This document shows positions 25,429 through 33,794 of a stretch of DNA of 40,694 nt, piece by piece. How positions within the stretch are numbered: the stretch's first letter is position 1; every line of letters begins with the position of its first letter. A program made the translations under genes and the position numbers. The notes under the pieces are model-generated. The model ran no database searches and was not told where the DNA came from. It was given only the letters and a program-made list of their open reading frames with translations. The stretch comes from Micromonospora sp. CPCC 205371 (GTDB lineage Bacteria > Actinomycetota > Actinomycetes > Mycobacteriales > Micromonosporaceae): assembly GCF_026130045.1 (NCBI RefSeq), contig NZ_JAIBNX010000012.1, positions 20,945 to 61,638 on the forward strand, read 5' to 3'.

Positions 25429-26064
25429 TCAGGGAGTGGGCGGCAACGGCCGGCCGGCCACTTCACGCGCGTCGCTCTCAGCGAGCCCGAACATCCGCAG
25501 CAGATTCACAGCCAGCCCGTCCGCCGCGCGGTCGATGGCGGACGGATCCCGCTGAAGCAGGCTCAGATGCAGCACACCCAGCAGGGCTCCTCCGGCGCAC
25601 GCGATGGCCACGGCCGGATCGTCGAACGTAAGCCGGTCGGCATCCTTGGCGTGCTGCAGATCCCGCAGCGCCCGTGGTGCCAGCCCCGACGGTGAGGTAA
25701 GGTAGCGCGGCCCGACACGGTCGATGATCTTCGCTAGTTCAGGCCGGGTCTTCGGGAATCGCGCCGTGATCCGTACCGCCACCGCGAAAACTTCCGCCGG
25801 GTCCTCGATATCGGCCGTGACCTCGTCGAGCATCGCGCCGTGCTCCTCGATTACCGCATCGACGGCCACCTCGAAGAGTTCCTGCTTGGACGTGAAGTGG
25901 TTGTAGAAGGACCCGAAGCCCACGTCCGCAGCATCGGTGATCTCCTGAATGCTGACCTCACCCGGATCACGGGAGGTCAGCAGCGCCCTGGCAGCCGACA
26001 CCAGCGCAGCCCGCGTGCGCGCCTTCCGCCGGTCCAAACGGTTCCCGGCTGCCACCTGCGTCAT
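25429..26064 (-). CDS. TetR-family transcriptional regulator
   Basis: 211 residues. The N-terminal DNA-binding domain is intact: RRKARTRAALVSAARALLTS, then VSIQEITDAADVGFGSFYNH and FTSKQELFEVAVDAV. The C-terminal ligand domain is helical with no recognisable specificity. It lies directly upstream of, and on the same strand as, the aromatic operon, separated by about 270 bp that holds an AT-rich inverted repeat. It probably represses that operon until a phenolic inducer binds. The ATG at 26064 is a clean start. The 26065-26450 interval upstream shows no gene I recognise. Confidence 0.9.
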   Translation of the reverse strand: MTQVAAGNRLDRRKARTRAALVSAARALLTSRDPGEVSIQEITDAADVGFGSFYNHFTSKQELFEVAVDAVIEEHGAMLDEVTADIEDPAEVFAVAVRITARFPKTRPELAKIIDRVGPRYLTSPSGLAPRALRDLQHAKDADRLTFDDPAVAIACAGGALLGVLHLSLLQRDPSAIDRAADGLAVNLLRMFGLAESDAREVAGRPLPPTP

Positions 26065-26451
26065 GATGAAATCGTAGACGACATCAGGGATGACGCCCCC
26101 ATCACAAATGAGATGCTGCCCTCACTAGAGAGGCCGACCCTGCACCTCACTGGCCGGGCACCCGACCTGTTCCCTGTACCAGACGTCCACGATCCGGCCC
26201 AAGGTCCAGCAGAGCCGTCGACTGAGCTCACGACCCGCGCGCTAGACGGTTCCCACATAGAACAAGGGCTGGCGGGACCGCCCCCGCCGACCGGCGGAAT
26301 CCCCCTCCCAGGAAGGCGGCCCCACTATTTGCCCGGCCATCGAACGAGCCGAGTGCACTCCCATCGTGTCGCGCCACCGGAAATCGCCCAAAGTCGGTCC
26401 ATGATCAGCACGATCCTGCCCGCCGGGTCAGCCGCTTGCGGAGCCCCGCAG

Positions 26452-27085
26452 CCCGGCAATACGGATCGCCTGACCGCCGACCTACACGCCATCGAAGCGA
26501 TCGTGCGCAGGACGACCCGCGCGCTGCTCGACATCGAACGCTGGTGCGATCCCCACGTGTTTTTACCACCGCATTCGCCCCTTCCTCACCGGCTGGCCCG
26601 AGCCCGGCCTCGTTTACGAACGTGTTGACGAAACCCCACGGCTGCTCACCGGCGGCAGCGCCGCGCAGAGCTCGTTGATCCAGGCGTTCGACGCCGGCCT
26701 GCGCATCCCGCACCAGCACGAGGTGACCGGAGCGTTCCTGCGCGCCATGCGGGCGTACATGCCGCTATCGCATCGGCGATTCCTGGCAGACCTGGAAGCC
26801 GGCCCATCGATCTTCGACTACGTCACCGCCCGGCGCGGCGAACACCCCCGGCTCGTCGACGCCTACAACGCATGCGTACGCGCTGTCGGCGATCTGCGGG
26901 CCCAGCATCTCGGACTCACCGGGCGATACATCAGCCGTTTCGAACGCAACGGAGACCGAGCGAAGGCACGGGCGGGACCAATTTCACAAAGATGCTGGTC
27001 GAGTCTCGCGAAGAAGCCCTGGCACGAGAACTGGGACAAGCGCCACCAACCAACCGCAGGCCACGACGCTCCGTTCGGGCCGGGT
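26452..27085 (+). pseudogene. Indoleamine 2,3-dioxygenase-like pseudogene, N-truncated and twice frameshifted
   Basis: Joining three frames gives the C-terminal half of a bacterial IDO. The order is TADLHAIEAIVRRTTRALLD and IERWCDPHVF, then YHRIRPFLTGWPEPGLVYER, GGSAAQSSLIQAFDAGL, AMRAYMPLSHRRFLADLEAG and LRAQHLGLTGRYI, then EGTGGTNFTKMLVESREEAL. The heme-ligand His (AQHLGLTGRYI) and the GTGGT substrate loop are kept. The first frameshift coincides with five Ts at 26560-26564, where removing one T restores the family sequence. The second lies near 26960. About 200 N-terminal residues are missing. IDO oxidises tryptophan or related indoles. This copy is dead unless the first shift is a sequencing error, and even then it is truncated. 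Confidence 0.75.
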
Positions 27086-27239
27086 CCCGCGGCGAGCGTG
27101 GTGACTGGTCCGCGCCCGGCGAGAACGATGTCGTCACGTGGAGGGCCTATTCAGAACATGCGGCGGTCCACTGTGGCCGATGACGCGAATGTCGCTACAT
27201 CTGACGGCGGCTGCCCGGCAGTGGATCACATGGGCTACG

Positions 27240-27400
27240 TCGACCCACAGGTGACGGTCGACGGATTCCTGTGCCCGACAGGCAAACCGGTCGGCATGCC
27301 GGATCCGCTCTGCGGCAGCGCCATGCCAGCGGGTTGGACGTCCAGGCCGTGTCTGACCTGGGCGGTCCCGTACGGTCACGGCACCCGACGAACTCGACTC
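27240..27400 (+). mobile_element. Possible IS5-like transposase fragment
   Basis: One frame reads SGLDVQAVSDLGGPVRSRHP, resembling the HGMNVQVLADPAGRLLWASP segment of IS5-type DDE transposases, and another nearby frame has VTVDGFLCPTGKPVG, similar to the preceding first-Asp strand. The match is short and spans frames, so this is a weak call. Nothing else is recognisable between 27086 and 27435. Confidence 0.25.
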
Positions 27401-27435
27401 CAGGTCTACTTGTTACCAACCGTGACCTGCCTGAG

Positions 27436-27450
27436 CTTGTCACTGGTTGT
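27436..27450 (+). repeat. Direct repeat copy 1 (CTTGTCACTGGTTGT)
   Basis: It matches the copy at 27499-27513 at 14 of 15 positions. The copies are 63 bp apart, six helical turns, and flank a promoter, which suggests a binding-site pair. Confidence 0.45.
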
Positions 27451-27462
27451 CGATTACTCGCA

Positions 27463-27490
27463 TTGACCTGCACAAACAACTTCCTACACT
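27463..27490 (+). promoter_or_regulatory. Strong-looking orphan promoter
   Basis: TTGACC (27463-27468), a 16-nt spacer and TACACT (27485-27490) form a good housekeeping-type promoter. Transcription would begin near 27497. It is bracketed by the CTTGTCACTG direct repeats but drives no recognisable complete gene. Confidence 0.45.
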
Positions 27491-27496
27491 GATCGT

Positions 27497-27650
27497 CTCT
27501 TGTCACTGATTGTGGCCAGTACGGAGGAGTTTTCGGGGAGTAAACGGGGGGCGAAGGCGGACCTTCTGGCCCGCTACAGCGCCTCGGCGTCCGCCCTTCG
27601 GCCGCTGTCACGCCTGATAGCCAGCAGGAGCCCACGCGCGATGCGTGGGG
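27497..27650 (+). ncRNA. Candidate structured leader or small RNA
   Basis: Downstream of the orphan promoter two hairpins follow: CGAAGGCGGAC (27552-27562) with GTCCGCCCTTCG (27589-27600, one bulged C), and CCCACGC/GCGTGGG (27631-27637, 27643-27649) with a 5-nt loop, then GGTT. A 50-residue ORF from GTG 27512 to TGA 27664 (MASTEEFSGSKRGAKADLLA, then Ser/Arg-rich) overlaps it but lacks a Shine-Dalgarno sequence and matches nothing I know. Either reading is speculative. Confidence 0.2.
27499..27513 (+). repeat. Direct repeat copy 2 (CTTGTCACTGATTGT)
   Basis: The partner of 27436-27450, lying at about the predicted transcription start. A protein bound here would block initiation. Confidence 0.45.
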
Positions 27651-27770
27651 GTTCATGTCGGTGACCGAGACAAACCGATACCCAACCAGAACTACGCCTG
27701 TTCGGCACGATCGCCCTAGTCTAATAAGGACACTACCCGAGCCAAGCCGATCGCAACGATCGCTGCCTCG

Positions 27771-27887
27771 ATGCTCGCCCGTGCGCGGCGGGAGTTGGCG
27801 GTGCGTCCGCTGCGCATGTTCGGGTGGACCATCACCTACCTGACGTTGCTGTGCGGCGCGCTGACGCTGGACGCGCTGTTGCCGTGA
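27771..27887 (+). pseudogene. ctaB: C-terminal fragment of heme O synthase (protoheme IX farnesyltransferase)
   Basis: The 38-residue frame reads ARARRELAVRPLRMFGWTIT, then YLTLLCGALTLDALLP and a TGA. This is the last helix of actinobacterial CtaB/CyoE (family: MRLFHWSITYLTLLFAAVA). Everything upstream, including both DxxxD prenyl-diphosphate motifs, is missing. It is a truncated tail left at a deletion or insertion junction. The neighbouring 27888-28174 holds no gene I recognise. Confidence 0.6.
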
Positions 27888-28174
27888 GACCCGTCTGGTG
27901 CGTGGTACCTCGCCTTGACTGACAACGAAGAAAGGGAACTCGTGATGCCCAATCCAACGGCCTGAGATGCGCCGGAGCGGCGAGACCCGCCTGGTCCAGC
28001 AGACGGACGGCCCCCCGGAGGGCCGCAGCGGCGGTTCCCAGAAGGAGCACCGTGCCGTGCCGCCGGATCAGGTCTCGCCGTACGGCCCGGCGCCGGACAA
28101 GACGGCAGCCGCCGACGAGCCGCGCGGCCGCCCAGCCGAAGGTGACTGACGATAGGAAGGCAGGACGCTCCGTT

Positions 28175-28444
28175 ATGCCCAGGCCGGCAGCGCCGGCCGC
28201 TCTGCTGTGCGCCGTGCTGACCGTGGCGGTCGCCTGCGGGAGCGGCGACCATGTCGCCGCTCCCCGCCCGACCGGCACTCCTACCGGCGCCCGGCCCGAG
28301 CAGGCGGTACTCAACGACCACCGCACGATCGTACGGATCGACCGGCCTCGCGCGAAGCGGGTAACGCGGGAAGGCGTCGTCGCCTCCCCGCGTTACCCGT
28401 CGCTCAGAGCCCTGGCACGACGCCGTCGGCGGTCCCGTAGCTGA
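28175..28444 (+). CDS. Truncated small lipoprotein ORF
   Basis: 89 codons from an ATG at 28175, with AGGAAGG upstream. The N-terminus PAALLCAVLTVAVACGSG is a clear lipoprotein signal (lipobox VAVAC), followed by a Pro/Thr-rich linker and VLNDHRTIVRID. Beyond about residue 60 the frame runs through the terminator hairpin at 28358-28399 and into the 3' end of the Rhs gene on the other strand, ending in an Arg-rich tail. The true C-terminal domain therefore appears to have been replaced. With the ctaB tail 290 bp upstream it may be a remnant of a cytochrome-oxidase-associated lipoprotein (speculative). Function unknown. Confidence 0.35.
   Translation: MPRPAAPAALLCAVLTVAVACGSGDHVAAPRPTGTPTGARPEQAVLNDHRTIVRIDRPRAKRVTREGVVASPRYPSLRALARRRRRSRS
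28358..28399 (-). terminator. Long-stem terminator of the LamG-Rhs operon
   Basis: CGGGTAACGCGGG and CCCGCGTTACCCG are exact 13-bp inverted repeats, with an inner AGGCG/CGCCT stem and a TCGT loop, so the stem is about 18 bp with small internal mismatches. It lies 4 nt after the Rhs stop on the minus strand and would also stop plus-strand transcription. Confidence 0.75.
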
Positions 28445-31400
28445 TCTCGCCGGGCGTGCCCCCGAACGGGTTGGACAGCTTGTAGTTCTCGTGCCAACTG
28501 AAGTAGTAGCCCGAGTTCGACTCGCCCCGTCCGGCGAACGCGCCGTATCCGATCCCGACGCCCGGGCCGGCGGCGATACCGCCGGCGACTGATCCGTCGT
28601 CGCTGACCCCTAGCTCGGCGCCGGCATCGATCGGCCCCAGCCGGACGTCGCCGCCGTACGAGGTCTCGCCGCCCCCGAGCCCTTCGATGTCGGTGTTGGC
28701 GCCCTTCAGGCCGATGGTTCCGCTGAAGCCGGCGCCGGGGCCGTAGTAGTACTTCTTACCTGCGGTCCAGCCGAAGCCCCGCGAGTCGATGGCGGTGCAG
28801 CTCTCGGTGGCGATACCGGTCAGGAGCTGGAAGCTCGTGCCGAGGCAGAACGAGATCGACCAGCCACCCCGCTTCTCCTCCGGCGGCGGCGCGCACGTCC
28901 CGATCTTCACCCGGTTCAGCGCCGGGTGCGAACTCTTCGCCGGGGCACAGGTGCGGGCGTTGTCGGGGCACTGGCCGCGGTACATGCCGAAGGTGCTGCT
29001 GGCCTTGCTCGGCGCCGCGGGCTGGGCCGGGGCGGTGCTGGTGTCCTTCTTTTTCTTCAGGTAGCTGCAATCGCCGTCGGGGCAACTCGTCCAGGGCAGG
29101 AGGCCGGACGGGTCGCTGTAGGTGACCGGGTTGTTGTTCGCGTACCCGTAGGCGTTGATCTGCTGCGGGGAGTCGGGTACCAGCAGCGGGTCGACCGAGA
29201 CGAACCGGCCCAGCGCCGGGTCGTACTCGCGGGCGCCCAGGTGGGTAAGGCCGGTGGACTCGTCCCGAGTACCGCCGAGGAAGCCCAGGTCGGACGGGAA
29301 CGGGTCCTGCGGCCCGCGCGGCGCGCCGAACGGGTCGAAGCGGCGCCGGGAGACCTCCAGGCTGCCCGCGTCGATCGCCAGTTGCGGGGTGTGCTGCCGG
29401 TCGGCGACGAGCCAGGTGAGCCGGCCACCGGCCCGCACCGCGATGGTCCTCCCGCCGTGCCGGTAGTACCGGGTTCCGGTGCGCGATCCGGTCGCGGCGT
29501 CCAGCCGCAGCTCCTGTCTGGGCAGGTACAGCGTCGACCCGGTCGGGTCGTGGCGCAGCAGGCGGGTGCCGTCTGCGGCGTAGGCGAAGCTGGTGCCACC
29601 GCCCGCCTTGGTGAGGCGGCCGACCGGATCCCAGTCGAGGGTCTGCCCCGCCCGGTCGACCGTGTTTCCGGCGGCGTCGTACCCGAACGTGTCCGTCGTG
29701 GCGCCGGCGGTCACGCTGGCGAGCCGGTGACCGGCCCCGTACGCGTAGCCGCGCTCGCGGTCGCCGGTGCGGTTGCCGGCGGCGTCGTAGGTGTAGGACC
29801 GCCGGTAGGTGGCGGGGCCGGCGAGCGCGTCGGCGTCCGGGTCGCCGCACGCCCCGCCCGGCGTCCACGCGTGGACCAAGCGGCGCTGGTCGTCGTAGCG
29901 GAAGCACTGGCGGTCGACCGGCAGCTCGGGCGCGGTGGTCTCCACCGAGGTGACGTTGCCGGCGGCGTCGTAGGTGTAGCCGGTGTCGGCCTGCATCGGC
30001 GCGGCCGCCTCGGCGTCGACGATGTCACGTTCCACCCATCGGGTACCGGTCTGCCGGTGCGTGGTCAGCCAAACCCGGCCGGTGCCCTTCGGGTCGCCGA
30101 GCTGGAGCTGGGTGGCCTCGCCGTAACGGGTGTAGGTGGTGTCGCCGGCGTACCAGTAGGTGCGCCCGTCGAACCCGCCGTAGGTCAGCACGGGCCGGCC
30201 GGCGTCGTCGTAGGTGTGGGTGACGGTCTCCCGCTTCAGGTCGCCGATAGCGGGCAGGATCTCCTCCTTGACGCTGCCGTCGACGTTGTAGGTGTAGCCG
30301 GTGGTGTAGGTACCTGCCAGGGTCTGCGCCGCCTCGGGCACCACGACCTGGGTGCGGGTGACCTTGCGCAGCGACGAGTACCCGAGCACCTCGACGGTGT
30401 AGGCGTGACGCCGCTCGTCGAAGCGGGTCGACGACGCGGGCAGGCCGACGCCGTTGGTCGCGGTGTCGTAGCTCCACTTCGCGAGGTCGGTGCCGGCCTG
30501 GCGCAGCGCCGTTGGCCGGCCGAGTACGTCGTACTCGTAGGTGAGGGTGGTGCCACGGGCGTCGGTGGTGCTGGTCCGCTGCCCGGCCTTGTCGTAGGTC
30601 GACGTCGACACGCCGTTGTCGACGTCTTCGGTGCGGATCAGCCGGCCGAGCAGGTCGTAGCCGTACCGCCACGTGTTGCCGGCCGGGTCGGTGATCGTGG
30701 CGAGGTTGTCGTCCCTCGTGTACGTGTACTTCGTGCTCTGTCCACTCTGGACCAATTCGGTGGTCTGACCGCGGCCGTTGGTGATGGTGGTGCGGCGCGG
30801 CGCACCGTCCGGCGGGGTGACGGTCACCCGGTCACCGCCGTACTCGGTGGTGGTGCGCTGCGCGAGCGCGCCACGCACCCGCAGTTCGGTCGCCGAGACC
30901 CGGCCGGCCCCGTCGAAGAACGTCCAGGTGATCGCCGGGGTGTCGCCGTCGTGCGCCTGCCAGATCCGGTCGTCGACCGCCGCGTCGTTGAAGTAGGGCC
31001 GGGTCGTCTTGAACGCCCGTCCCTGCCGGTCGTATCGGGTGTCGGTGATGAGCCGCCCGCCGCCGGCCGCGGGTTGCTGCGTCTGGCGCACCCGCAGCAG
31101 GCCGTCGTAGAGCGTGTTGCTGGTGAGGTAGTTGCCCTTCGGCCCGATGGTCGTGGTCGACACCACCGACGGCCCGTCGGCGCGGATCGTGTAGCTGTAC
31201 CGCGAGTTGCCCTGCGCGTTGGTGGCGCGGGGCCGGTTGGGCAGCCACGCCTCGGCGAGCCGGCCGAGCGGGTCGTAGGCGTACTCGGTGGTCTTGTCGT
31301 TGGCGTCGGTGCTCGTCAGCACGCTGCCCCAGGCCGGTTCGAGCGTGGTGGTGACGGTGTGCCCGAGCGGGTTGGTCTCGACCGTGCGGGTCACCGGCCC

Positions 31401-33794
31401 GGTGGCCGGCGCGTACGCCGTGGTGGTGACCCGGTCGAGCGCGTCGAACCGCTTGAGCGGCCGGCCGAAGCCGTCGTACTCGGCCCGCGACCGCTGCTGG
31501 AAGCCGGCCTCCGTGGCGACCTCGACGAGCGTCGGGTCGCCCTTAACCGGCGCGACACCGTGCGCCTGGCCGTCGTACGACGTGCGCGTCGCCGACAGCC
31601 GGGCGGCACCGGCGACCCCGCACGACGCCGCCACTGTCTCGGTCTGCGTGGCGCGGTCGATGATCCAGGCGTCGGTGTTGCGAGCGTACGAGACTGTCGT
31701 GCACCGGTCGTCGGCGTCGGTCGCCGCGTCGCCGAGGTCGCTGGTGGCGGTGAGCAGGCTGCGGTTGTCGTAGCTGCGGTCGACCCGGGTCTCCCGCCAT
31801 CCGCCCGCGGCCAGCGCGGTGAAGGTGCGGGTCTGTCCACTGTCGACCAGGTACGACCTGAGGTTGCCCCGGGTCGCGGTCGGCCCCTGCCAGGTGGGGG
31901 TGTGGGCGGCCTTGGTGACGATGGTGTCACCGGTTCCCATGTGGGTCGCCTCGTAGTAGGCGAAGCCGGCGAACCAGTCGGAGTCGGCCCTTGCCCCGTT
32001 CACGCCGTCGTCGACGGTACGGGTGCGGGTGCCGCCACCGGGCAGGGTGTCGCCGTCCATGCCCTGGTGGTACCGCGTCTCGGTCATGGTGACCGGGCCG
32101 CTCTGGTCTTCGTCGGCACCACGGAACACCCGCACCCGGCCGAAGCCGCGGAACTCGTTCCAGGTGCGCTTGGCGTCCTCGGTGAGTTCGGACGTGTCGT
32201 AGTGCCAGGCCGCGTCGTGGTACTCGTAACGGGTGGTGACCGGCACACCGGTGCCCAGGCGGTCCAGTTGGTCCACTTCGGACACCACGTGCCGTTGGAA
32301 CCAGTCGGTGCGCTCGGTCGTGAGGCCCGGCGGAGTCCACCGCACCGGATAGCACAGCTTGGTGTTGTGCTCCGGGTTCGCTGGCAGGCTCGACGGCGTG
32401 CAGTCGGGGGCGCGGTACTTGACGTCGGTCACGCCACCGCTCTCGGAGACCACCGCACTGATCCGGTACCGGTTCAGCGGCGCGAGTTCGTCGGCCAGCG
32501 GCACCCGGTTGCCGAGCCGCCGGCCCTCGAAGGTGACGGCGGGCAGTTTGGTCTCGCCGCGCACGTGACCGGTGTGCGTGATGGACCGCAGCCACAGTGC
32601 GGCCCGCTCCGCGTCGTCACCCGCGTACGGGAAGCTGTGCTCCAGCGCCCACGAGTCGACCCGCTGGAGTTCGCCGTCCTTGAGCACGCTCGTGGTGACC
32701 CGCTCCAGCCGCTTGGTCAGCCAGAAGGCCGGCGCGTTCTTGTCGGGGTCGCGCGGCACGTCCGGCCAGTTCTGCGGCTTGTCGCTGACGCACTCGCTGC
32801 CGGGCACGCACCGGTCGGCGGGTGTGAACTCCACCCGCGCCGACCACTTGTTGTCGACCACGGCGCCGTACTCCGCGCTGCGCAGGTATCCGCCGCGCAC
32901 GTAGTTCGCCGCCGGGGTGCCGTAGGTGGCCGTCTCGGTCGCGTAGCTGTACAGGATGGTGTTGCCGCGCGGGTCGACGACCTTGTCGAGGTTCCACCGC
33001 CAGGCCTGGTCGCACCGGGTGCCCTCGCACGGCTCATGGGCGTCGTCGCCACGCACCGGCACGAACCAGGTCGACCCTGCCTCCGGCCGGGAGCCGTAGA
33101 AGTACCGGGTGCCGTCAACCTTGGTCACGATCCAGTGCTCGCCGTCGTTGTCACCGTTGCCGGCGCCGGTCTTGCGCTCGATCCGGCTGCCGTCGTCGGA
33201 CTTGAGACGCCAGTAGCCCTCGCCGTCCCTGACCAGTTGGCCGCCACCACCAGCGCCGAGTGTCAGCGCGGCGTTGTCGGTGCGCCAACACAGGTCGCGG
33301 TTCTGGTCACGGTTCTGCTTGCACGGCAGGTAGGCGCGGTCGATGTGGCCGACCGATAGGTCCCAGCCGTCACCCACCCACGACGCCTGGTTGTTGGTGA
33401 CGCTGGTCCGCCCGTCGACCACGGCCGACGAGTAGGTCAGCGCCAGGCTCGGCGCGAGCCCGCCCGGAACCGGCGGCACCCGCAGCGGGTACGACCAGGT
33501 GAACTGGCCGGTGTGCGGGGAGACCTGCCAGGTGGCCGACGGCGTCAGCGGGGTGGCGGTCGGGGTGCCGCCGCCGCTCTTGCCGCCGCCGGTCGGTTGC
33601 TCACCTTTCAGCGCGTCGCGCCCCGCGTCGTCGAGTTCGCGGCCGGTCATGCCGACCCGGGTGGCCGACACGGACCCGACGGTCTCCGGCCGACCCGACG
33701 GCCCGGCCGCCGCCGCGGGGATCGCCGGCACGATGCCGATGAGCGTGGCGACCAGCGCGAGACACAGCCCGGCCGCGATTCCTCTGGATGTCAT
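28404..33794 (-). CDS. Secreted Rhs/YD-repeat protein with variable C-terminal tip
   Basis: 1796 residues. A Sec signal (GIAAGLCLALVATLIGIVPA, cleavage near Ala30) is followed by an SpvB/TcB-like N-terminal region (PGGLAPSLALTYSSAVVDGR). A long YD-repeat shell runs from roughly residues 700 to 1450 (repeats such as YEYDVLGRPTALRQAG and YGYDLLGRLIRTEDV). The Rhs core ends with LGAREYDPALGRFVSVDPLL, then INAYGYANNNPVTYSDPSG near 1565. The last 230 residues after the DPSG motif are the variable tip: Cys-rich at first, then strikingly Gly-rich (LGPIDAGAELGVSDDGS, GIAAGPGVGIGYGAFAGRG). I do not recognise it as a known toxin. The gene overlaps the LamG gene by ATGA. Rhs proteins usually deliver C-terminal toxins, but no immunity gene is evident downstream. 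Confidence 0.9.
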   Translation of the reverse strand: MTSRGIAAGLCLALVATLIGIVPAIPAAAAGPSGRPETVGSVSATRVGMTGRELDDAGRDALKGEQPTGGGKSGGGTPTATPLTPSATWQVSPHTGQFTWSYPLRVPPVPGGLAPSLALTYSSAVVDGRTSVTNNQASWVGDGWDLSVGHIDRAYLPCKQNRDQNRDLCWRTDNAALTLGAGGGGQLVRDGEGYWRLKSDDGSRIERKTGAGNGDNDGEHWIVTKVDGTRYFYGSRPEAGSTWFVPVRGDDAHEPCEGTRCDQAWRWNLDKVVDPRGNTILYSYATETATYGTPAANYVRGGYLRSAEYGAVVDNKWSARVEFTPADRCVPGSECVSDKPQNWPDVPRDPDKNAPAFWLTKRLERVTTSVLKDGELQRVDSWALEHSFPYAGDDAERAALWLRSITHTGHVRGETKLPAVTFEGRRLGNRVPLADELAPLNRYRISAVVSESGGVTDVKYRAPDCTPSSLPANPEHNTKLCYPVRWTPPGLTTERTDWFQRHVVSEVDQLDRLGTGVPVTTRYEYHDAAWHYDTSELTEDAKRTWNEFRGFGRVRVFRGADEDQSGPVTMTETRYHQGMDGDTLPGGGTRTRTVDDGVNGARADSDWFAGFAYYEATHMGTGDTIVTKAAHTPTWQGPTATRGNLRSYLVDSGQTRTFTALAAGGWRETRVDRSYDNRSLLTATSDLGDAATDADDRCTTVSYARNTDAWIIDRATQTETVAASCGVAGAARLSATRTSYDGQAHGVAPVKGDPTLVEVATEAGFQQRSRAEYDGFGRPLKRFDALDRVTTTAYAPATGPVTRTVETNPLGHTVTTTLEPAWGSVLTSTDANDKTTEYAYDPLGRLAEAWLPNRPRATNAQGNSRYSYTIRADGPSVVSTTTIGPKGNYLTSNTLYDGLLRVRQTQQPAAGGGRLITDTRYDRQGRAFKTTRPYFNDAAVDDRIWQAHDGDTPAITWTFFDGAGRVSATELRVRGALAQRTTTEYGGDRVTVTPPDGAPRRTTITNGRGQTTELVQSGQSTKYTYTRDDNLATITDPAGNTWRYGYDLLGRLIRTEDVDNGVSTSTYDKAGQRTSTTDARGTTLTYEYDVLGRPTALRQAGTDLAKWSYDTATNGVGLPASSTRFDERRHAYTVEVLGYSSLRKVTRTQVVVPEAAQTLAGTYTTGYTYNVDGSVKEEILPAIGDLKRETVTHTYDDAGRPVLTYGGFDGRTYWYAGDTTYTRYGEATQLQLGDPKGTGRVWLTTHRQTGTRWVERDIVDAEAAAPMQADTGYTYDAAGNVTSVETTAPELPVDRQCFRYDDQRRLVHAWTPGGACGDPDADALAGPATYRRSYTYDAAGNRTGDRERGYAYGAGHRLASVTAGATTDTFGYDAAGNTVDRAGQTLDWDPVGRLTKAGGGTSFAYAADGTRLLRHDPTGSTLYLPRQELRLDAATGSRTGTRYYRHGGRTIAVRAGGRLTWLVADRQHTPQLAIDAGSLEVSRRRFDPFGAPRGPQDPFPSDLGFLGGTRDESTGLTHLGAREYDPALGRFVSVDPLLVPDSPQQINAYGYANNNPVTYSDPSGLLPWTSCPDGDCSYLKKKKDTSTAPAQPAAPSKASSTFGMYRGQCPDNARTCAPAKSSHPALNRVKIGTCAPPPEEKRGGWSISFCLGTSFQLLTGIATESCTAIDSRGFGWTAGKKYYYGPGAGFSGTIGLKGANTDIEGLGGGETSYGGDVRLGPIDAGAELGVSDDGSVAGGIAAGPGVGIGYGAFAGRGESNSGYYFSWHENYKLSNPFGGTPGEISYGTADGVVPGL

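Noticed and set aside
26675-27466. 263-codon plus-strand frame as an intact gene
   Set aside because: Only its first 100 residues show IDO similarity; the rest is a post-frameshift read-through into unrelated sequence.
27628-27656. CRISPR-like repeat (GAGCCCACGC ... GCGTGGGGGTTCAT)
   Set aside because: It resembles a type I-E repeat in length and hairpin, but it occurs once; the following bases contain no second copy at spacer distance, and no cas gene is present.
27832-28326. Minus-strand 164-codon frame downstream of Rhs as an immunity gene
   Set aside because: It overlaps the ctaB tail at its 3' end, lies beyond a strong terminator, shows no ribosome site and matches nothing; the hydrophobic patch is GC-driven.
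28926-33359. 1477-codon plus-strand open frame opposite the Rhs gene
   Set aside because: It is the antisense shadow of a high-GC gene: Val/Gly/Arg-rich low-complexity sequence without any domain, while the minus strand has clear Rhs motifs.
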